DNA from: Saccharothrix violaceirubra
GTDB taxonomy: Bacteria; Actinomycetota; Actinomycetes; Mycobacteriales; Pseudonocardiaceae
Length of the DNA stretch: 64,000 nucleotides
Assembly (NCBI RefSeq): GCF_014203755.1
Contig: NZ_JACHJS010000001.1
Location: forward strand, 6,076,001-6,140,000
Reading direction: 5' to 3'
Shown: piece by piece, positions 35,620 through 44,320 of the stretch
Numbering within the stretch: the first letter of the stretch is position 1
Layout of the letters: every line of letters starts with the position of its first letter
Program-made: the position numbers and the translations under genes
The notes under the pieces: generated by a model
Told to the model about the DNA's origin: nothing
Databases searched by the model: none
Seen by the model: only the letters and a program-made list of their open reading frames with translations

Positions 35620-35855
35620 GTCGCTCCTCACGTCCGCCGGTCCGGGTCGAACCCACCTGGGCGGGACGACCGTTCCCTCCTGTTTCTACCCGTGTCACGA
35701 CGTGGACGACGCGCCGGAGGGCGGAATCCGCCTGGTGTGACGGGAAACGTCGGCGACCGGGACGACAGTGTGAACCCCGGAGGAGTACCCTCGGCAACCG
35801 GTCTGTGAGCGACTCCACCGCCACAGCCGTCGACCCGAGGAGGTGAGGGCAGCCG

Positions 35856-35924
35856 ATGAGCAACGACCCCCACCCTGCGAGTACCCGGCGCGTCCTCATC
35901 GGAGGGTCGGCTTCGCGAGGCTAG
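35856..35924 (+). other. Candidate leader ORF in the corA 5' region
   Basis: ATG 35856 to TAG 35924 encodes 22 residues (MSNDPHPASTRRVLIGGSASRG in two halves: MSNDPHPAST then RRVLIGGSASRG). GAGGAGG lies 13 bases upstream. CCGATGAG at 35853-35860, containing the ATG, can pair perfectly with CTCATCGG at 35895-35902, so translation and RNA folding would compete. Two proline codons recall leader peptides of enterobacterial Mg2+ transporter genes. No second gene-like frame in 35620-36010. Confidence 0.4.
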
Positions 35925-36010
35925 ATCCGCATTGCACCGGTCGGGGACACGCGCCGTACTTCCGTTCGCCATGCCCTCTCCACTCCAGCGACACCCTGCT
36001 TGGAGGACCC

Positions 36011-37096
36011 GTGCCCAACATGCCTTCGTTGAGCGGACTCGGCGGCCTGAGAGGCCGCCACCAGGACCGCCCCGCCGTGCCCATCCCCGTCCCGCTTTCG
36101 GCGTACGTGGTCGACTGCGGCGTGTACGTCGACGGCGCCCGTCTGCCCGGCCGCTGGTCCCACACCGAGGCCGTGAAAGAGGTCCGCAAGCGCGGCGACG
36201 GCTTCGTGTGGATCGGCCTGCACGAGCCGGACGAGGAACAGATCCAGGGCATCGCCGACACGTTCGGCCTGCACGCGCTGGCCGTCGAGGACGCGGTGCA
36301 CGCGCACCAGCGGCCGAAGCTGGAGCGTTACGACAACACGTTGTTCATGGTCCTCAAGACCGTGCGGTACGTGCAGAACGCCTCGCCCGACACCGCGAAC
36401 GAGATCGTGGAGAGCGGCGAGATCATGGTCTTCCTCGGCCGTGACTTCGTGGTCACGGTCCGGCACGGCAACCACTCCGGGCTCGCCGCCGTGCGCCGCG
36501 ACCTGGAGGCCGACGTGGAACGGCTCAGGCTGGGCCCGGCGGCCGTGCTGCACACGATCGCCGACCACGTGGTCGACAACTACCTCGACGTCACCGACCA
36601 CATCGAGGACGACCTCGACCAGATGGAGACGCTGGTCTTCGCACCGCGCAGCGGGGTCAGCGCGGACCAGATCTACCTGATGAAGCGCGAGGTGCTCGAA
36701 CTGCGCCGCGCGGTGATGCCGTTGGCCGTCCCGCTGCGCCGGCTCGCCGAGGGGTACACGCCGCTGATCCCCGAGCAGGTGCGGTCGTACTTCCGCGACG
36801 TCGACGACCACCTCACCGAGGTGTCCGAGCGCGTGACCAACTTCGACGAGTTGCTGACCACGCTGGTCGACGCGGTGCTCGCCAAGATCACGCTCCAGCA
36901 GAACTCGGACATGCGCAAGATCTCGGCGTGGGTCGCGATCATCTCCGTGCCCACCATGGTCGTGGGCGTGTACGGCATGAACTTCGAGCACATGCCCGAG
37001 CTGAAGTGGAAGTTCGGCTACCCGGTCGTGATCGCGGTGATCCTGGTGTCCTGCCTGACGCTGTACCGAATATTCCGTCGGAACCGCTGGCTGTAG
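36011..37096 (+). CDS. corA: CorA-type Mg2+/Co2+ channel
   Basis: 361 residues from GTG 36011, with TGGAGG 4 bases ahead. A cytoplasmic alpha/beta domain and long stalk helix (VSERVTNFDELLTTLVDAVLAKITLQQNSDMRKISAW) precede TM1 and the signature YGMNFEHMPEL, then TM2 and a basic C-terminus (RIFRRNRWL). Forms a pentameric channel for Mg2+ entry. Corresponds to Rv1239c, which in M. tuberculosis lies beside sugC; here the ABC transporter is 4 kb to the right. The long leader may control expression. Confidence 0.95.
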   Translation: MPNMPSLSGLGGLRGRHQDRPAVPIPVPLSAYVVDCGVYVDGARLPGRWSHTEAVKEVRKRGDGFVWIGLHEPDEEQIQGIADTFGLHALAVEDAVHAHQRPKLERYDNTLFMVLKTVRYVQNASPDTANEIVESGEIMVFLGRDFVVTVRHGNHSGLAAVRRDLEADVERLRLGPAAVLHTIADHVVDNYLDVTDHIEDDLDQMETLVFAPRSGVSADQIYLMKREVLELRRAVMPLAVPLRRLAEGYTPLIPEQVRSYFRDVDDHLTEVSERVTNFDELLTTLVDAVLAKITLQQNSDMRKISAWVAIISVPTMVVGVYGMNFEHMPELKWKFGYPVVIAVILVSCLTLYRIFRRNRWL

Positions 37097-37130
37097 TCCA
37101 CCGCCCACCCGATCCGACGGGACTCCCACC

Positions 37131-37226
37131 ATGACGAGAATGCTCACCAACCTGCGGTTCTGGATCCTGACGTTCCTGATCGGCTGGCTGGCCACCGTGA
37201 CGGTGCTGATCGCCACCGGGAACTAG
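37131..37226 (+). CDS. 31-residue membrane microprotein
   Basis: ATG 37131 to TAG 37226: a short basic start (TRMLTNLR) then one continuous hydrophobic helix FWILTFLIGWLATVTVLIATGN. It is 34 bp downstream of corA and on the same strand, hence likely co-transcribed. Its TAG overlaps the convergent stop (CTAG at 37223-37226). No strong ribosome site. Could modulate CorA or be a coincidental frame; the clean single-span architecture favours a real gene. Confidence 0.5.
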   Translation: MTRMLTNLRFWILTFLIGWLATVTVLIATGN

Positions 37227-37837
37227 ATCTTCGGCAGGTCGTCGAACGTGGTGTTCACGTAGTCGGTGACCGCGTCGTGCACCTCGGACCACCGGGCCTC
37301 GCTGTCGAGGTCGGTCTCCACGAGGACGTCCACCCGCACCGTGACGCCGACGTTGCCCCGCTGGGCGCGGAACTGGAGCTGGCCGGGCCGGGCGGCCACC
37401 TGCGGGCCGTTGACGAAGCGGTGGCCGCGGTCGCGTAATCGCGTCACGTCCACGACTTCGCCCGCCTTGCGGTCGCCGTCCTGCTTGTGGCCGCGGTAGT
37501 CGGCGTAAGCCTCTTCGACGTCGGCGAAGAAGCGGACCTCGGTGTAGATCGTGGCCCCGGTGTAGCGGCCTTCGACGAGGTCGAGGTCGCAGCCCAGGTC
37601 CCCGCCGTCGCCCCGTACGCGCGGCGCCAGGTCGGCTTGGCCGAAGAGCGCCTCGAACGGCGTGTAGCGCAACTGGGCGCACCCCTCGTTCGCATCGGTG
37701 AACGAACGGAACACCGCGGGACCGTCGGTGGGCGCGGAGTTCGCCGACGGCACGCCGGTCGACGACCCCGGCCGCCGCTCGGACGAGCAGGCCATGACCG
37801 AGGCCACGACGAGCGACGCCGCGACCACTCTCCGCAT
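37223..37837 (-). CDS. Putative lipoprotein
   Basis: 204 residues from ATG 37837. Signal sequence RRVVAASLVVASVMAC with lipobox VMAC, so the mature protein starts at that Cys and is tethered outside the membrane. A Ser/Thr/Pro linker leads to a compact domain with two later Cys (GCAQLRY and GCDLDLV), the pattern of DUF3558-like actinobacterial lipoproteins, though I cannot confirm the family. A TAGCAT -10-like box about 12 bp upstream of ATG suggests a nearly leaderless mRNA. Confidence 0.75.
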   Translation of the reverse strand: MRRVVAASLVVASVMACSSERRPGSSTGVPSANSAPTDGPAVFRSFTDANEGCAQLRYTPFEALFGQADLAPRVRGDGGDLGCDLDLVEGRYTGATIYTEVRFFADVEEAYADYRGHKQDGDRKAGEVVDVTRLRDRGHRFVNGPQVAARPGQLQFRAQRGNVGVTVRVDVLVETDLDSEARWSEVHDAVTDYVNTTFDDLPKI

Positions 37838-37943
37838 GATCGCGATGCTAGTGATCCACAACGGGATTCCGACCGCCGAACAGCCGACCGCCGACGACTC
37901 CGGACATCCCACGCGAAATGGACCGGTCGCATGCCTGTACCGG

Positions 37944-37976
37944 ACACGGGACGTTCCGTGTGAAGGCGTACGCCTT
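37944..37976. promoter_or_regulatory. Two adjacent palindromes upstream of the lipoprotein gene
   Basis: ACACGGGACGTTCCGTGT (37944-37961, perfect except one symmetric pair) is followed after one base by the perfect 14-bp palindrome AAGGCGTACGCCTT (37963-37976). They lie about 110-140 bp upstream of the lipoprotein start and could also act as a terminator for the DUF2332 gene ending at 38030. Confidence 0.5.
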
Positions 37977-38029
37977 TCGCGTGCGACCGGACGGGACGCG
38001 ATGCGGCGCGTGCCGGGACGCGGCCATCC

Positions 38030-39103
38030 CTAGTCCCAGGCGCGGACGTCCCACGTGAACGGGACGCCGTGCGGGGCGCCCGTGCCCAGGCGCAGCGACA
38101 CCCCGGCGGGCCAGAGCTTGAGCAGCAACTCGTAGTGCTCGCCCGACCGGCGCGGTTCGTAGACCAGCAGGGCCAACGGCGCCATGGGCGTGGCCCGTGC
38201 GGCGGCACCGGCCAGCACCTCGCGGCCCATCGCCCGGTCGGCGGGCGAGACGTGGTGCCACACCAGCGAGTGCCACACCACGGTCAGCACGTCGCGCTCC
38301 GGCCGGGCCAACTGCTCGGCCAGCCACTCCGGTCCGGCCGCGCGGCTGACCGGCACCGGGTCGAGCAGGGCCAGTGCGAACGCGGCCTGGAGCCGTTCGT
38401 AGTGGTCGGCGCGGTCGCCGGGCACGGCCGCCGACAGGCTCAACCTTCCATCCACTGTGGACACGTCGACCGGGTTCGCGTCGCACCCGGCGCGGCGGAC
38501 CAGGCGCAGGTTGCGGGTCACGTCCGCGTCGGGCCGGCCGCACCACCCGGCGTCGAGCGTGAACGGGCTGTGCCGGTCGCCGAGCAGGTCGTCGTCGACG
38601 CGGTAGGCGACCCGGTGCGGACGCAGGTTCAGCCCGCCGGACGCGCCGACCTCCAGCAGCCGCACCGGGAAGCCGGTCCGCCGGCCGGCCGCGTCGGCGG
38701 CCAGGTGGGTCGCGGTCTGCAGGCCCCCGAACAACGGCGAACTGCGGCCGGGTTCGTCGGTGGGCACGGCGGCGGACGCGATCACCGTGTGCAGGTCGTC
38801 GGCGTGCTCCTCCAGCACGGGCAGGGCGTCGGCCCAGAACGCGCCGGCGTCCAACCGGCCGCCGACCGTGGCGTAGTGGCCGGCCAACGCGGGCGCCCGG
38901 CCTTCGAGGACGAGCCGGTGCACGGCGGACGCGAACCGCCGGGCCGGTGCGCTGGCGGCGCGGTCGCACTCGGCGCCCGCCATGATCCGCGCGGTCACGC
39001 CGCCGCCGGCCAGGTCGTCGGCCGCCGACACCAGCAGGGCGCGGGTGAGCGGGCTCGACTCCCGGCAGGCGTCGGACGCGTCGAGGAACAGCTCGGCGAG
39101 CAC
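38030..39103 (-). CDS. DUF2332 protein, paralog
   Basis: 357 residues from GTG 39103; a -10-like TAACGT just upstream suggests leaderless translation there, while ATG 39160 would add 19. Shares with the gene at 34534 the GHYATVGG, LLEVGASGGLNLRPHRVAYRV and VVWHSLVWHHVS segments that define DUF2332, but the two are clearly diverged. The Asp following the motif-I-like glycines is replaced. Function unknown. Confidence 0.82.
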   Translation of the reverse strand: MLAELFLDASDACRESSPLTRALLVSAADDLAGGGVTARIMAGAECDRAASAPARRFASAVHRLVLEGRAPALAGHYATVGGRLDAGAFWADALPVLEEHADDLHTVIASAAVPTDEPGRSSPLFGGLQTATHLAADAAGRRTGFPVRLLEVGASGGLNLRPHRVAYRVDDDLLGDRHSPFTLDAGWCGRPDADVTRNLRLVRRAGCDANPVDVSTVDGRLSLSAAVPGDRADHYERLQAAFALALLDPVPVSRAAGPEWLAEQLARPERDVLTVVWHSLVWHHVSPADRAMGREVLAGAAARATPMAPLALLVYEPRRSGEHYELLLKLWPAGVSLRLGTGAPHGVPFTWDVRAWD

Positions 39104-39195
39104 CCCGGTGACGTTAGCCCGGATCCCCTTGTGCGGCACCGGGACGACCGGGCTTTTCACCCTTTCACCGAGGACGTGTCACCCGGCGCCCCGGC

Positions 39196-40167
39196 TCAGC
39201 GCTGACCCTCCGCCTTGGGCAGCGGCCGGGCCTGGTCCATGACGCGGTCGGCGTAGCTGTCGAGCAGGCGCGTGGCCACCTGCTGCGAGTAGCCCAGGAT
39301 CACGGCCCACAGCAGCAGGGCCGCCTGGGACGCCACGCCGATCAGCCCGGTCGTCACGCCCGCGCCCAGCGCCAGGATGCCGACCACGGCCAGCGAGGCG
39401 CCCAGCAGGATCTTGATGGTCGCCTGGTAGCCGATCATCACGTACGGGGACAGGCTGGGCCGGCGGCGCAACAGCAGCACCACGGCCGACAGGACCGCGC
39501 CGAACGCGCCCAGCACCTGCACCAGCCACACGTCGGTGCCCGCCGCGTCCCGGCCGGACGGGCATACCGTGGGCAGGCGTTCCGAACCGACGCACGTCGG
39601 GATGAACCCCGGCTGGAGGAAGCCGATCAGCCCGATCAGCGTGTTCACCGCGAACAGCACGACGGACGCGGCGATCAGCTTGTTGCGCAACGCACGTGAC
39701 CCGACGTGCGCGAAGTCGGACCGGTCGAACGCGGCGCGCAGGGCGTCCACCACGATCTCGCGCTCGACCGACAGCGGGAACTCGCCCGGCCGCAACTCGT
39801 CCAGCGCCACGCGGCGCGGGTCGTCGTCGTCCAGGTACTCGCCCACCCGGCCGCGCAGGCCGGGCAGCCGGCCGAGGAAGCCGTTGCCCGCCGCCACGAC
39901 CGCGATCTCGGCCTCGTGCAGCGACCGCCACGCCCGTTCGATGTGCCAGCCCGACCACCAGGACGCCACCGTGCGCCACCGCGACTCCTCGCGGGTGAGC
40001 ATGTCCTCCACGACGGCGGCCTCCTCGACCGCGACCTCGCGCCAGCGCGCGCTCTCCGGGTCGAGCGGGTCGAGCGGGTCGAGCGCGGACAGGTCCGCGC
40101 GGACGCGGTCCAACCGCGACTGGACCACCAACCGCCAGTCGGTCACCCTCGGTCTGCGCGTGGCCAT
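39196..40167 (-). CDS. Membrane protein of unknown function
   Basis: 323 residues from ATG 40167. N-terminal cytoplasmic half is helical and charged, with an LDPLDPLDPES microrepeat near residue 28 (9-bp DNA repeat). Four spans follow in the C-terminal half: LIAASVVLFAVNTLIGLIGFL, VWLVQVLGAFGAVLSAVVLLL, ATIKILLGASLAVVGILALGAG and GLIGVASQAALLLWAVILGYS; a short outer loop holds two Cys (TCVGSERLPTVCP). No family recognised. Confidence 0.7.
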   Translation of the reverse strand: MATRRPRVTDWRLVVQSRLDRVRADLSALDPLDPLDPESARWREVAVEEAAVVEDMLTREESRWRTVASWWSGWHIERAWRSLHEAEIAVVAAGNGFLGRLPGLRGRVGEYLDDDDPRRVALDELRPGEFPLSVEREIVVDALRAAFDRSDFAHVGSRALRNKLIAASVVLFAVNTLIGLIGFLQPGFIPTCVGSERLPTVCPSGRDAAGTDVWLVQVLGAFGAVLSAVVLLLRRRPSLSPYVMIGYQATIKILLGASLAVVGILALGAGVTTGLIGVASQAALLLWAVILGYSQQVATRLLDSYADRVMDQARPLPKAEGQR

Positions 40168-40221
40168 ACCCGATGGTGGCAGGCGGGTACGCCGGTACTG
40201 CGATCACCCGTCCGAGTGAGA

Positions 40222-41112
40222 TCAGGCCGACTGGGACGGTTCGACCAGTTCACGCAGCCTCGGCGGCATGCGCTTCTCCAGCCCGAACGGCTCCAAATGC
40301 GCCTGGAGCACGCCGTCGAACGCGCGTTTGACCGACACCGCGTCCCACGCGTCACTCTCCAGCACCGGCTGCTTGAAGTACGGTTGGCCGATCAGGTGCA
40401 GTTGCCTCCCGTTGCACCGGACGATCTGGCCGGTGATGCCCTCGGCCGCGTCGCTGAGCAGGAACAGCACCAGCGGTGCCACCTTGCCCGGCGTCCGGTC
40501 GGCCGGGATGGCCCGCAGCGACCGCTCGGACTGCCACACCATGCGGGTGTGCGCGACCGGGCAGACCGCGTTGACCCGGATGCCGTCGGACTCCAGGTCC
40601 AACGCCCACGACAGGCTCAGGGACGCCACCGCGCCCTTCGTCGCCGAGTACGTGCCCAGCTTGCGCTGCCCGAAGAACGCGCCCGAGGACACGTTCACGA
40701 TGGACCCGCCGCCGCCCTGGTCGCGCATGGCGCGCATGGCGGCCATGCCGGTGTAGATGACGCCGAGCAGGTTGACCTCGACGGTGGTCCGGATCTGCTC
40801 CGGGTCGTCGGCCCAGGGCACCGCCTCGTAGTTCAGGCCGGCGTTGTTGACCAGCCCGTCGATCCGGCCGAACTCGGCCACGCACGTGGCGACGATCTTC
40901 TCGGCCTGCGCCGGGTCGGCCACCGTGTGCGCGCTCGCCACGGCCTGGCCCCCGTACGCCCGGATGTGCTCGGCCACGCGTTCGGCCAGGTCGCCGTCCA
41001 CGTCGTTGACCACGACGGACGCACCCGCCTGCGCCGCGTGCATCGCGTACGCCTCGCCGAGACCGCGGCCCGCGCCGGTGATCACGACGGCCTTGCCGTC
41101 CAGGTTCCCCAT
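40222..41112 (-). CDS. SDR family oxidoreductase
   Basis: 296 residues from ATG 41112 (AAAGAG 8 bases ahead); a longer frame to 41163 lacks a ribosome site. Classical short-chain dehydrogenase: cofactor motif ITGAGRGLGEA, NNAG, catalytic Ser in VNVSSGAF, YSATK with Tyr and Lys. The C-terminal extension of about 45 residues resembles hydroxyacyl-CoA dehydrogenase-like SDRs (MaoC/17-beta-HSD type). Likely NAD(P)-dependent; substrate unknown. Flanked by an ABC operon in the same direction but separated by a terminator. Confidence 0.9.
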   Translation of the reverse strand: MGNLDGKAVVITGAGRGLGEAYAMHAAQAGASVVVNDVDGDLAERVAEHIRAYGGQAVASAHTVADPAQAEKIVATCVAEFGRIDGLVNNAGLNYEAVPWADDPEQIRTTVEVNLLGVIYTGMAAMRAMRDQGGGGSIVNVSSGAFFGQRKLGTYSATKGAVASLSLSWALDLESDGIRVNAVCPVAHTRMVWQSERSLRAIPADRTPGKVAPLVLFLLSDAAEGITGQIVRCNGRQLHLIGQPYFKQPVLESDAWDAVSVKRAFDGVLQAHLEPFGLEKRMPPRLRELVEPSQSA

Positions 41113-41357
41113 GTCGCGCTCTTTTCCGTGTCCCCCGGCCGCACGCCGAGGTCGCCCCGCCATGTCGACCAGGGTGCGGACGCGGTACGCGGTACGGCTC
41201 CACCGGTGCGGCGAACTGTCGGGTTGCTGCGCTGAATGGCCTGTGGAATTCGTCCCCGCCGATGGCCTTCGCTAATCAGTAACGCACCGTGACATGACAC
41301 CCGTACAGCGGCTCCCGTGCAGGCCAAGCGTGCGACAAGGCCATGCGCCGAACGGGC

Positions 41358-41389
41358 GAGCGGGCCGTTCCGGTGGGAACGGCCCGCTC
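41358..41389 (-). terminator. 14-bp hairpin after sugC
   Basis: GAGCGGGCCGTTCC (41358-41371), 4-base loop, GGAACGGCCCGCTC (41376-41389), perfect, 19 bp beyond the sugC stop. Terminates the transporter operon. The remaining 41113-41357 is the SDR promoter region; nothing further seen. Confidence 0.85.
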
Positions 41390-41407
41390 CGGTCACCGAC
41401 CGTGGAC

Positions 41408-42580
41408 TCAGCCCGCGTAGGTGAGGTTCGCCCCGGTCTTCGGGTCGAAGAGCTGCACGCGGTCCGGGTCGAACCAGACCCGCGCCTCCTGCCCCTCGGT
41501 CGCGGTGGACGCGGCGGACAGCCTGGTCACCAGGGCGACGTCGCTGCCGGGCACGTCGGCCGCGCCCGCGTCGGCCGCGAGTTCGGCGAGGTGGTCCGAG
41601 GTCGCCCGCTCGGGCAGGCCGAAGTAGGCGTACTTGTCCGAACCCATGGACTCCAGCACGTCCACGTGCCCGCTGAACGTGACGCCCCGGGCCGGGTCGT
41701 CGACCAGTCGGGCGTCCTCGAAGTGCTCCGGGCGCAGCCCGAGGATGACCTCGCGCGGCGCGTCGGCGCGTTCGAGCAGGCCGCGCACCCGGTCGGTGAG
41801 CGGGACGTCGCCCAGACCGGACCGCACGGCGCCGTCCTCGACCCTGGCCGGCACGAAGTTCATCGAGGGCGACCCGATGAACCCGGCGACGAACAGGTTG
41901 GCCGGGTGGTCGTAGAGGTGCTGCGGCGCGCCGATCTGCTGCACGGCACCGCCGCGCATCACCACGACCCGGTCGCCCAGCGTCATCGCCTCGGTCTGGT
42001 CGTGCGTCACGTAGACCGTGGTCGTGCCCAGGCGCTTCTGGAGCCGGGACACCGACGTGCGCATCTGCACGCGCAGCTTGGCGTCCAGATTGGACAGTGG
42101 CTCGTCCATGAGGAACGCCTTGGGGTTGCGCACGATCGCGCGGCCCATGGCCACCCGCTGGCGCTGACCGCCGGACAGGTTGGCGGGCTTGCGGTCGAGG
42201 TGGTCGACGAGGTCGAGGATCTCGGCCGCGTCCCGCACCTTCCGGTCGACGGTGGTGTCGTCGACCTTGGCCAGCCGCAACGGGAAGGCCATGTTCTCCT
42301 GCACCGTCATGTGCGGGTACAGCGCGTACGACTGGAACACCATGGCGATGTCGCGGTCCTTGGGCGCGCGCTCGTTGACGCGTTCCCCGCCGATGCGCAG
42401 CTCGCCGGACGTGATGTCCTCAAGGCCCGCGATCATGTTGAGGGTGGTGGACTTCCCGCAGCCGGAGGGTCCGACCAGGATGACGAACTCGCCGTCGGCG
42501 ATCTCGATGTCCACGTCCCGCACGGCCACGGCGCCGTCGGGGTACCGCTTGGTCACCTTGTCGAGCACGATCTCGGCCAT
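41408..42580 (-). CDS. sugC: SugC-type ABC transporter ATPase
   Basis: 390 residues from ATG 42580, 4 bp after sugB. Walker A GPSGCGKST, Q-loop VFQSYALYPHM, signature LSGGQRQR, Walker B FLMDEPLSNLDAK and switch VTHDQTEAM; the C-terminal MalK-like regulatory (TOBE) domain includes VILGLRPEHFEDA. Length and sequence are close to mycobacterial SugC (393), including MAEIVLDxVxKxYPDG. It powers trehalose import. MsiK is a related multi-sugar ATPase and a possible alternative name, but position in a complete lpqY-sugA-sugB-sugC operon beside corA-type neighbours favours SugC. Confidence 0.9.
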   Translation of the reverse strand: MAEIVLDKVTKRYPDGAVAVRDVDIEIADGEFVILVGPSGCGKSTTLNMIAGLEDITSGELRIGGERVNERAPKDRDIAMVFQSYALYPHMTVQENMAFPLRLAKVDDTTVDRKVRDAAEILDLVDHLDRKPANLSGGQRQRVAMGRAIVRNPKAFLMDEPLSNLDAKLRVQMRTSVSRLQKRLGTTTVYVTHDQTEAMTLGDRVVVMRGGAVQQIGAPQHLYDHPANLFVAGFIGSPSMNFVPARVEDGAVRSGLGDVPLTDRVRGLLERADAPREVILGLRPEHFEDARLVDDPARGVTFSGHVDVLESMGSDKYAYFGLPERATSDHLAELAADAGAADVPGSDVALVTRLSAASTATEGQEARVWFDPDRVQLFDPKTGANLTYAG

Positions 42581-42584
42581 CACG

Positions 42585-43430
42585 TCACCCCTTCACCGCG
42601 CCGGAGGTGAGGCCGGCGACGATCCTGCGCTGGAAGAACAACACGAACAGCACGATCGGGATCGTGATGACCACCGCGGCGGCGGCGATCGACCCCGTCG
42701 GGTCCTCGAACTGCGAACTGCCGGTGAAGAACGACAGCGCCACCGGAACCGTGCGCGAACTCTCGGTCGAGGTCAGCGAGATCGCGAACAGGAAGTCGTT
42801 CCAGCAGAAGATGAACACCAGGATCGCCGTGGTGAACACGCCCGGCGCGGCCAGCGGCGCGATCACCCGGCGGAACGCCTGCCCCGGCGTGGCGCCGTCC
42901 ATCTTGGCCGCCTTCTCCAGCTCCCACGGGATCTCCCGGAAGAACGCGGACAGCGTGTAGATGGCCAACGGCAGCGCGAACGTGATGTAAGGCAGGATCA
43001 GGCCGGGCCACGTGTCGAACAGGCCGAGCGTGCGCTCGATCTCGAACAGCGGCGACACCAGCGAGATCTGCGGGAACATCGACACCAGCAGGGACACGCC
43101 GACGAGCGCGCGTTTGCCGGGGAAGTCCAGCCGGGCGATCGCGTACGCGGCCATCGTGCCGAACACGACCGCGATCGCCGTGGCGATGAGCGCGATGCCG
43201 ATCGAGTTCACCAGCGCGCGCACGAACTCCGCGGTGCCGAAGATCGACGAGTAGTTGTCCAGCGTCCACTCGCGCGGGATGAAGTTGCCGTCGCCCATCG
43301 TGGCGGTGGTCTTGAACGACAGCGACACGATCCACAGCACGGGGAACAACGCGTACGCCACGACCAGGACGTTGAGCACGGTCCAGCGGGCCTTGCGGGC
43401 GGGGGTCTGGGCCCCTCCGATGCCGGCCAT
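42585..43430 (-). CDS. sugB: Trehalose ABC transporter permease SugB
   Basis: 281 residues from ATG 43430, which overlaps the sugA stop by one base (TGATG). Six-span MalG-type permease with the EAA loop [26 protein letters not shown] that contacts the ATPase, an amphipathic N-terminus and [12 protein letters not shown] near the fifth span. It pairs with SugA to form the membrane channel for trehalose. Confidence 0.9.
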   Translation of the reverse strand: MAGIGGAQTPARKARWTVLNVLVVAYALFPVLWIVSLSFKTTATMGDGNFIPREWTLDNYSSIFGTAEFVRALVNSIGIALIATAIAVVFGTMAAYAIARLDFPGKRALVGVSLLVSMFPQISLVSPLFEIERTLGLFDTWPGLILPYITFALPLAIYTLSAFFREIPWELEKAAKMDGATPGQAFRRVIAPLAAPGVFTTAILVFIFCWNDFLFAISLTSTESSRTVPVALSFFTGSSQFEDPTGSIAAAAVVITIPIVLFVLFFQRRIVAGLTSGAVKG

Positions 43431-44320
43431 CAACGCCTCCCCTCGCTGTCGCTGCCCGGCGCGGAGGTGCCGAACAGCTTGATGAAGACGAACGCGATCA
43501 GCGCGACGGCCAGGAAGATCAGCACGGACATGGTCGACCCGATGCCCAGGTTCAGGCCCTTGATCAGGTTGTTGTAGGTCACCATCGACACCGACGACGT
43601 GCCCTGCGAACCGGCGGTGAGCACGAACAGGTTGTCGAAGATCCGGAACGCGTCGAGCGTGCGGAACAGCAGCGCCACCAGGATCGCGGGCTTCATCACC
43701 GGCACGATGATCCGGGTGAACCGCTGCCACGCGGACGCGCCGTCCACCGCCGCGGCCTTGAGCAGGTCCTCGGGCACGAGCGCGAGACCGGCCATCAGCA
43801 GCAGTGCCATGAACGGCGTGGTCTTCCAGATCTCGGCCAGGATCACGGTCAGGATCGCCGGCACCTTCTCGGTGAGCACGGGGTCGCCGCCGGCGAGTTC
43901 GGCCAGGTAGCCGGTACCCGGCGTCCACGCGTACCGCCAGGAGAACGCGGCCACGACCGTGACGATGCCGTAGGGGATGAGCGTGGACGTGCGGACGATG
44001 CCCCGGCCCACCAGCGTGCGGTGCATGACCAGCGCGAGCGCCATGCCCAGCACGAGTTCGACCGCGACGGACACGACCGTGATCACGACCGTGATCCACA
44101 GCGCGTTCCACCAGTACGGGCTCGACAGCACGGTGACGTAGTTGTCCAGGCCGACGAACTCCGTGCGGTCGGGGAACTTCAGGTCGTAGCGCCGCAGCGA
44201 CAGCCACACGGAGTAGACGATCGGCCAGCCGGCGACGGCGGCCATCACGAGGATCGCGGGCAGGCACAGCAGCAGGCCGAGGCGGCGTTCGGCCTTGCGG
44301 CCCGCGGAGAGCGCGCTCAC
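43430..44320 (-). CDS. sugA: Trehalose ABC transporter permease SugA
   Basis: 296 residues from ATG 44320, overlapping the lpqY stop by 4 bp (ATGA). MalF-type permease with the EAA motif [27 protein letters not shown] and spans including [27 protein letters not shown]. Tight coupling to lpqY and sugB indicates one mRNA. Confidence 0.9.
   Translation of the reverse strand: MSALSAGRKAERRLGLLLCLPAILVMAAVAGWPIVYSVWLSLRRYDLKFPDRTEFVGLDNYVTVLSSPYWWNALWITVVITVVSVAVELVLGMALALVMHRTLVGRGIVRTSTLIPYGIVTVVAAFSWRYAWTPGTGYLAELAGGDPVLTEKVPAILTVILAEIWKTTPFMALLLMAGLALVPEDLLKAAAVDGASAWQRFTRIIVPVMKPAILVALLFRTLDAFRIFDNLFVLTAGSQGTSSVSMVTYNNLIKGLNLGIGSTMSVLIFLAVALIAFVFIKLFGTSAPGSDSEGRR

Noticed and set aside
35821..35990. 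M-box (ykoK) Mg2+ riboswitch ahead of corA
   Set aside because: GGTGAGG at 35841 recalls the M-box start, but the conserved central and 3' segments of the riboswitch are not recognisable, so only a leader ORF and hairpin are reported.
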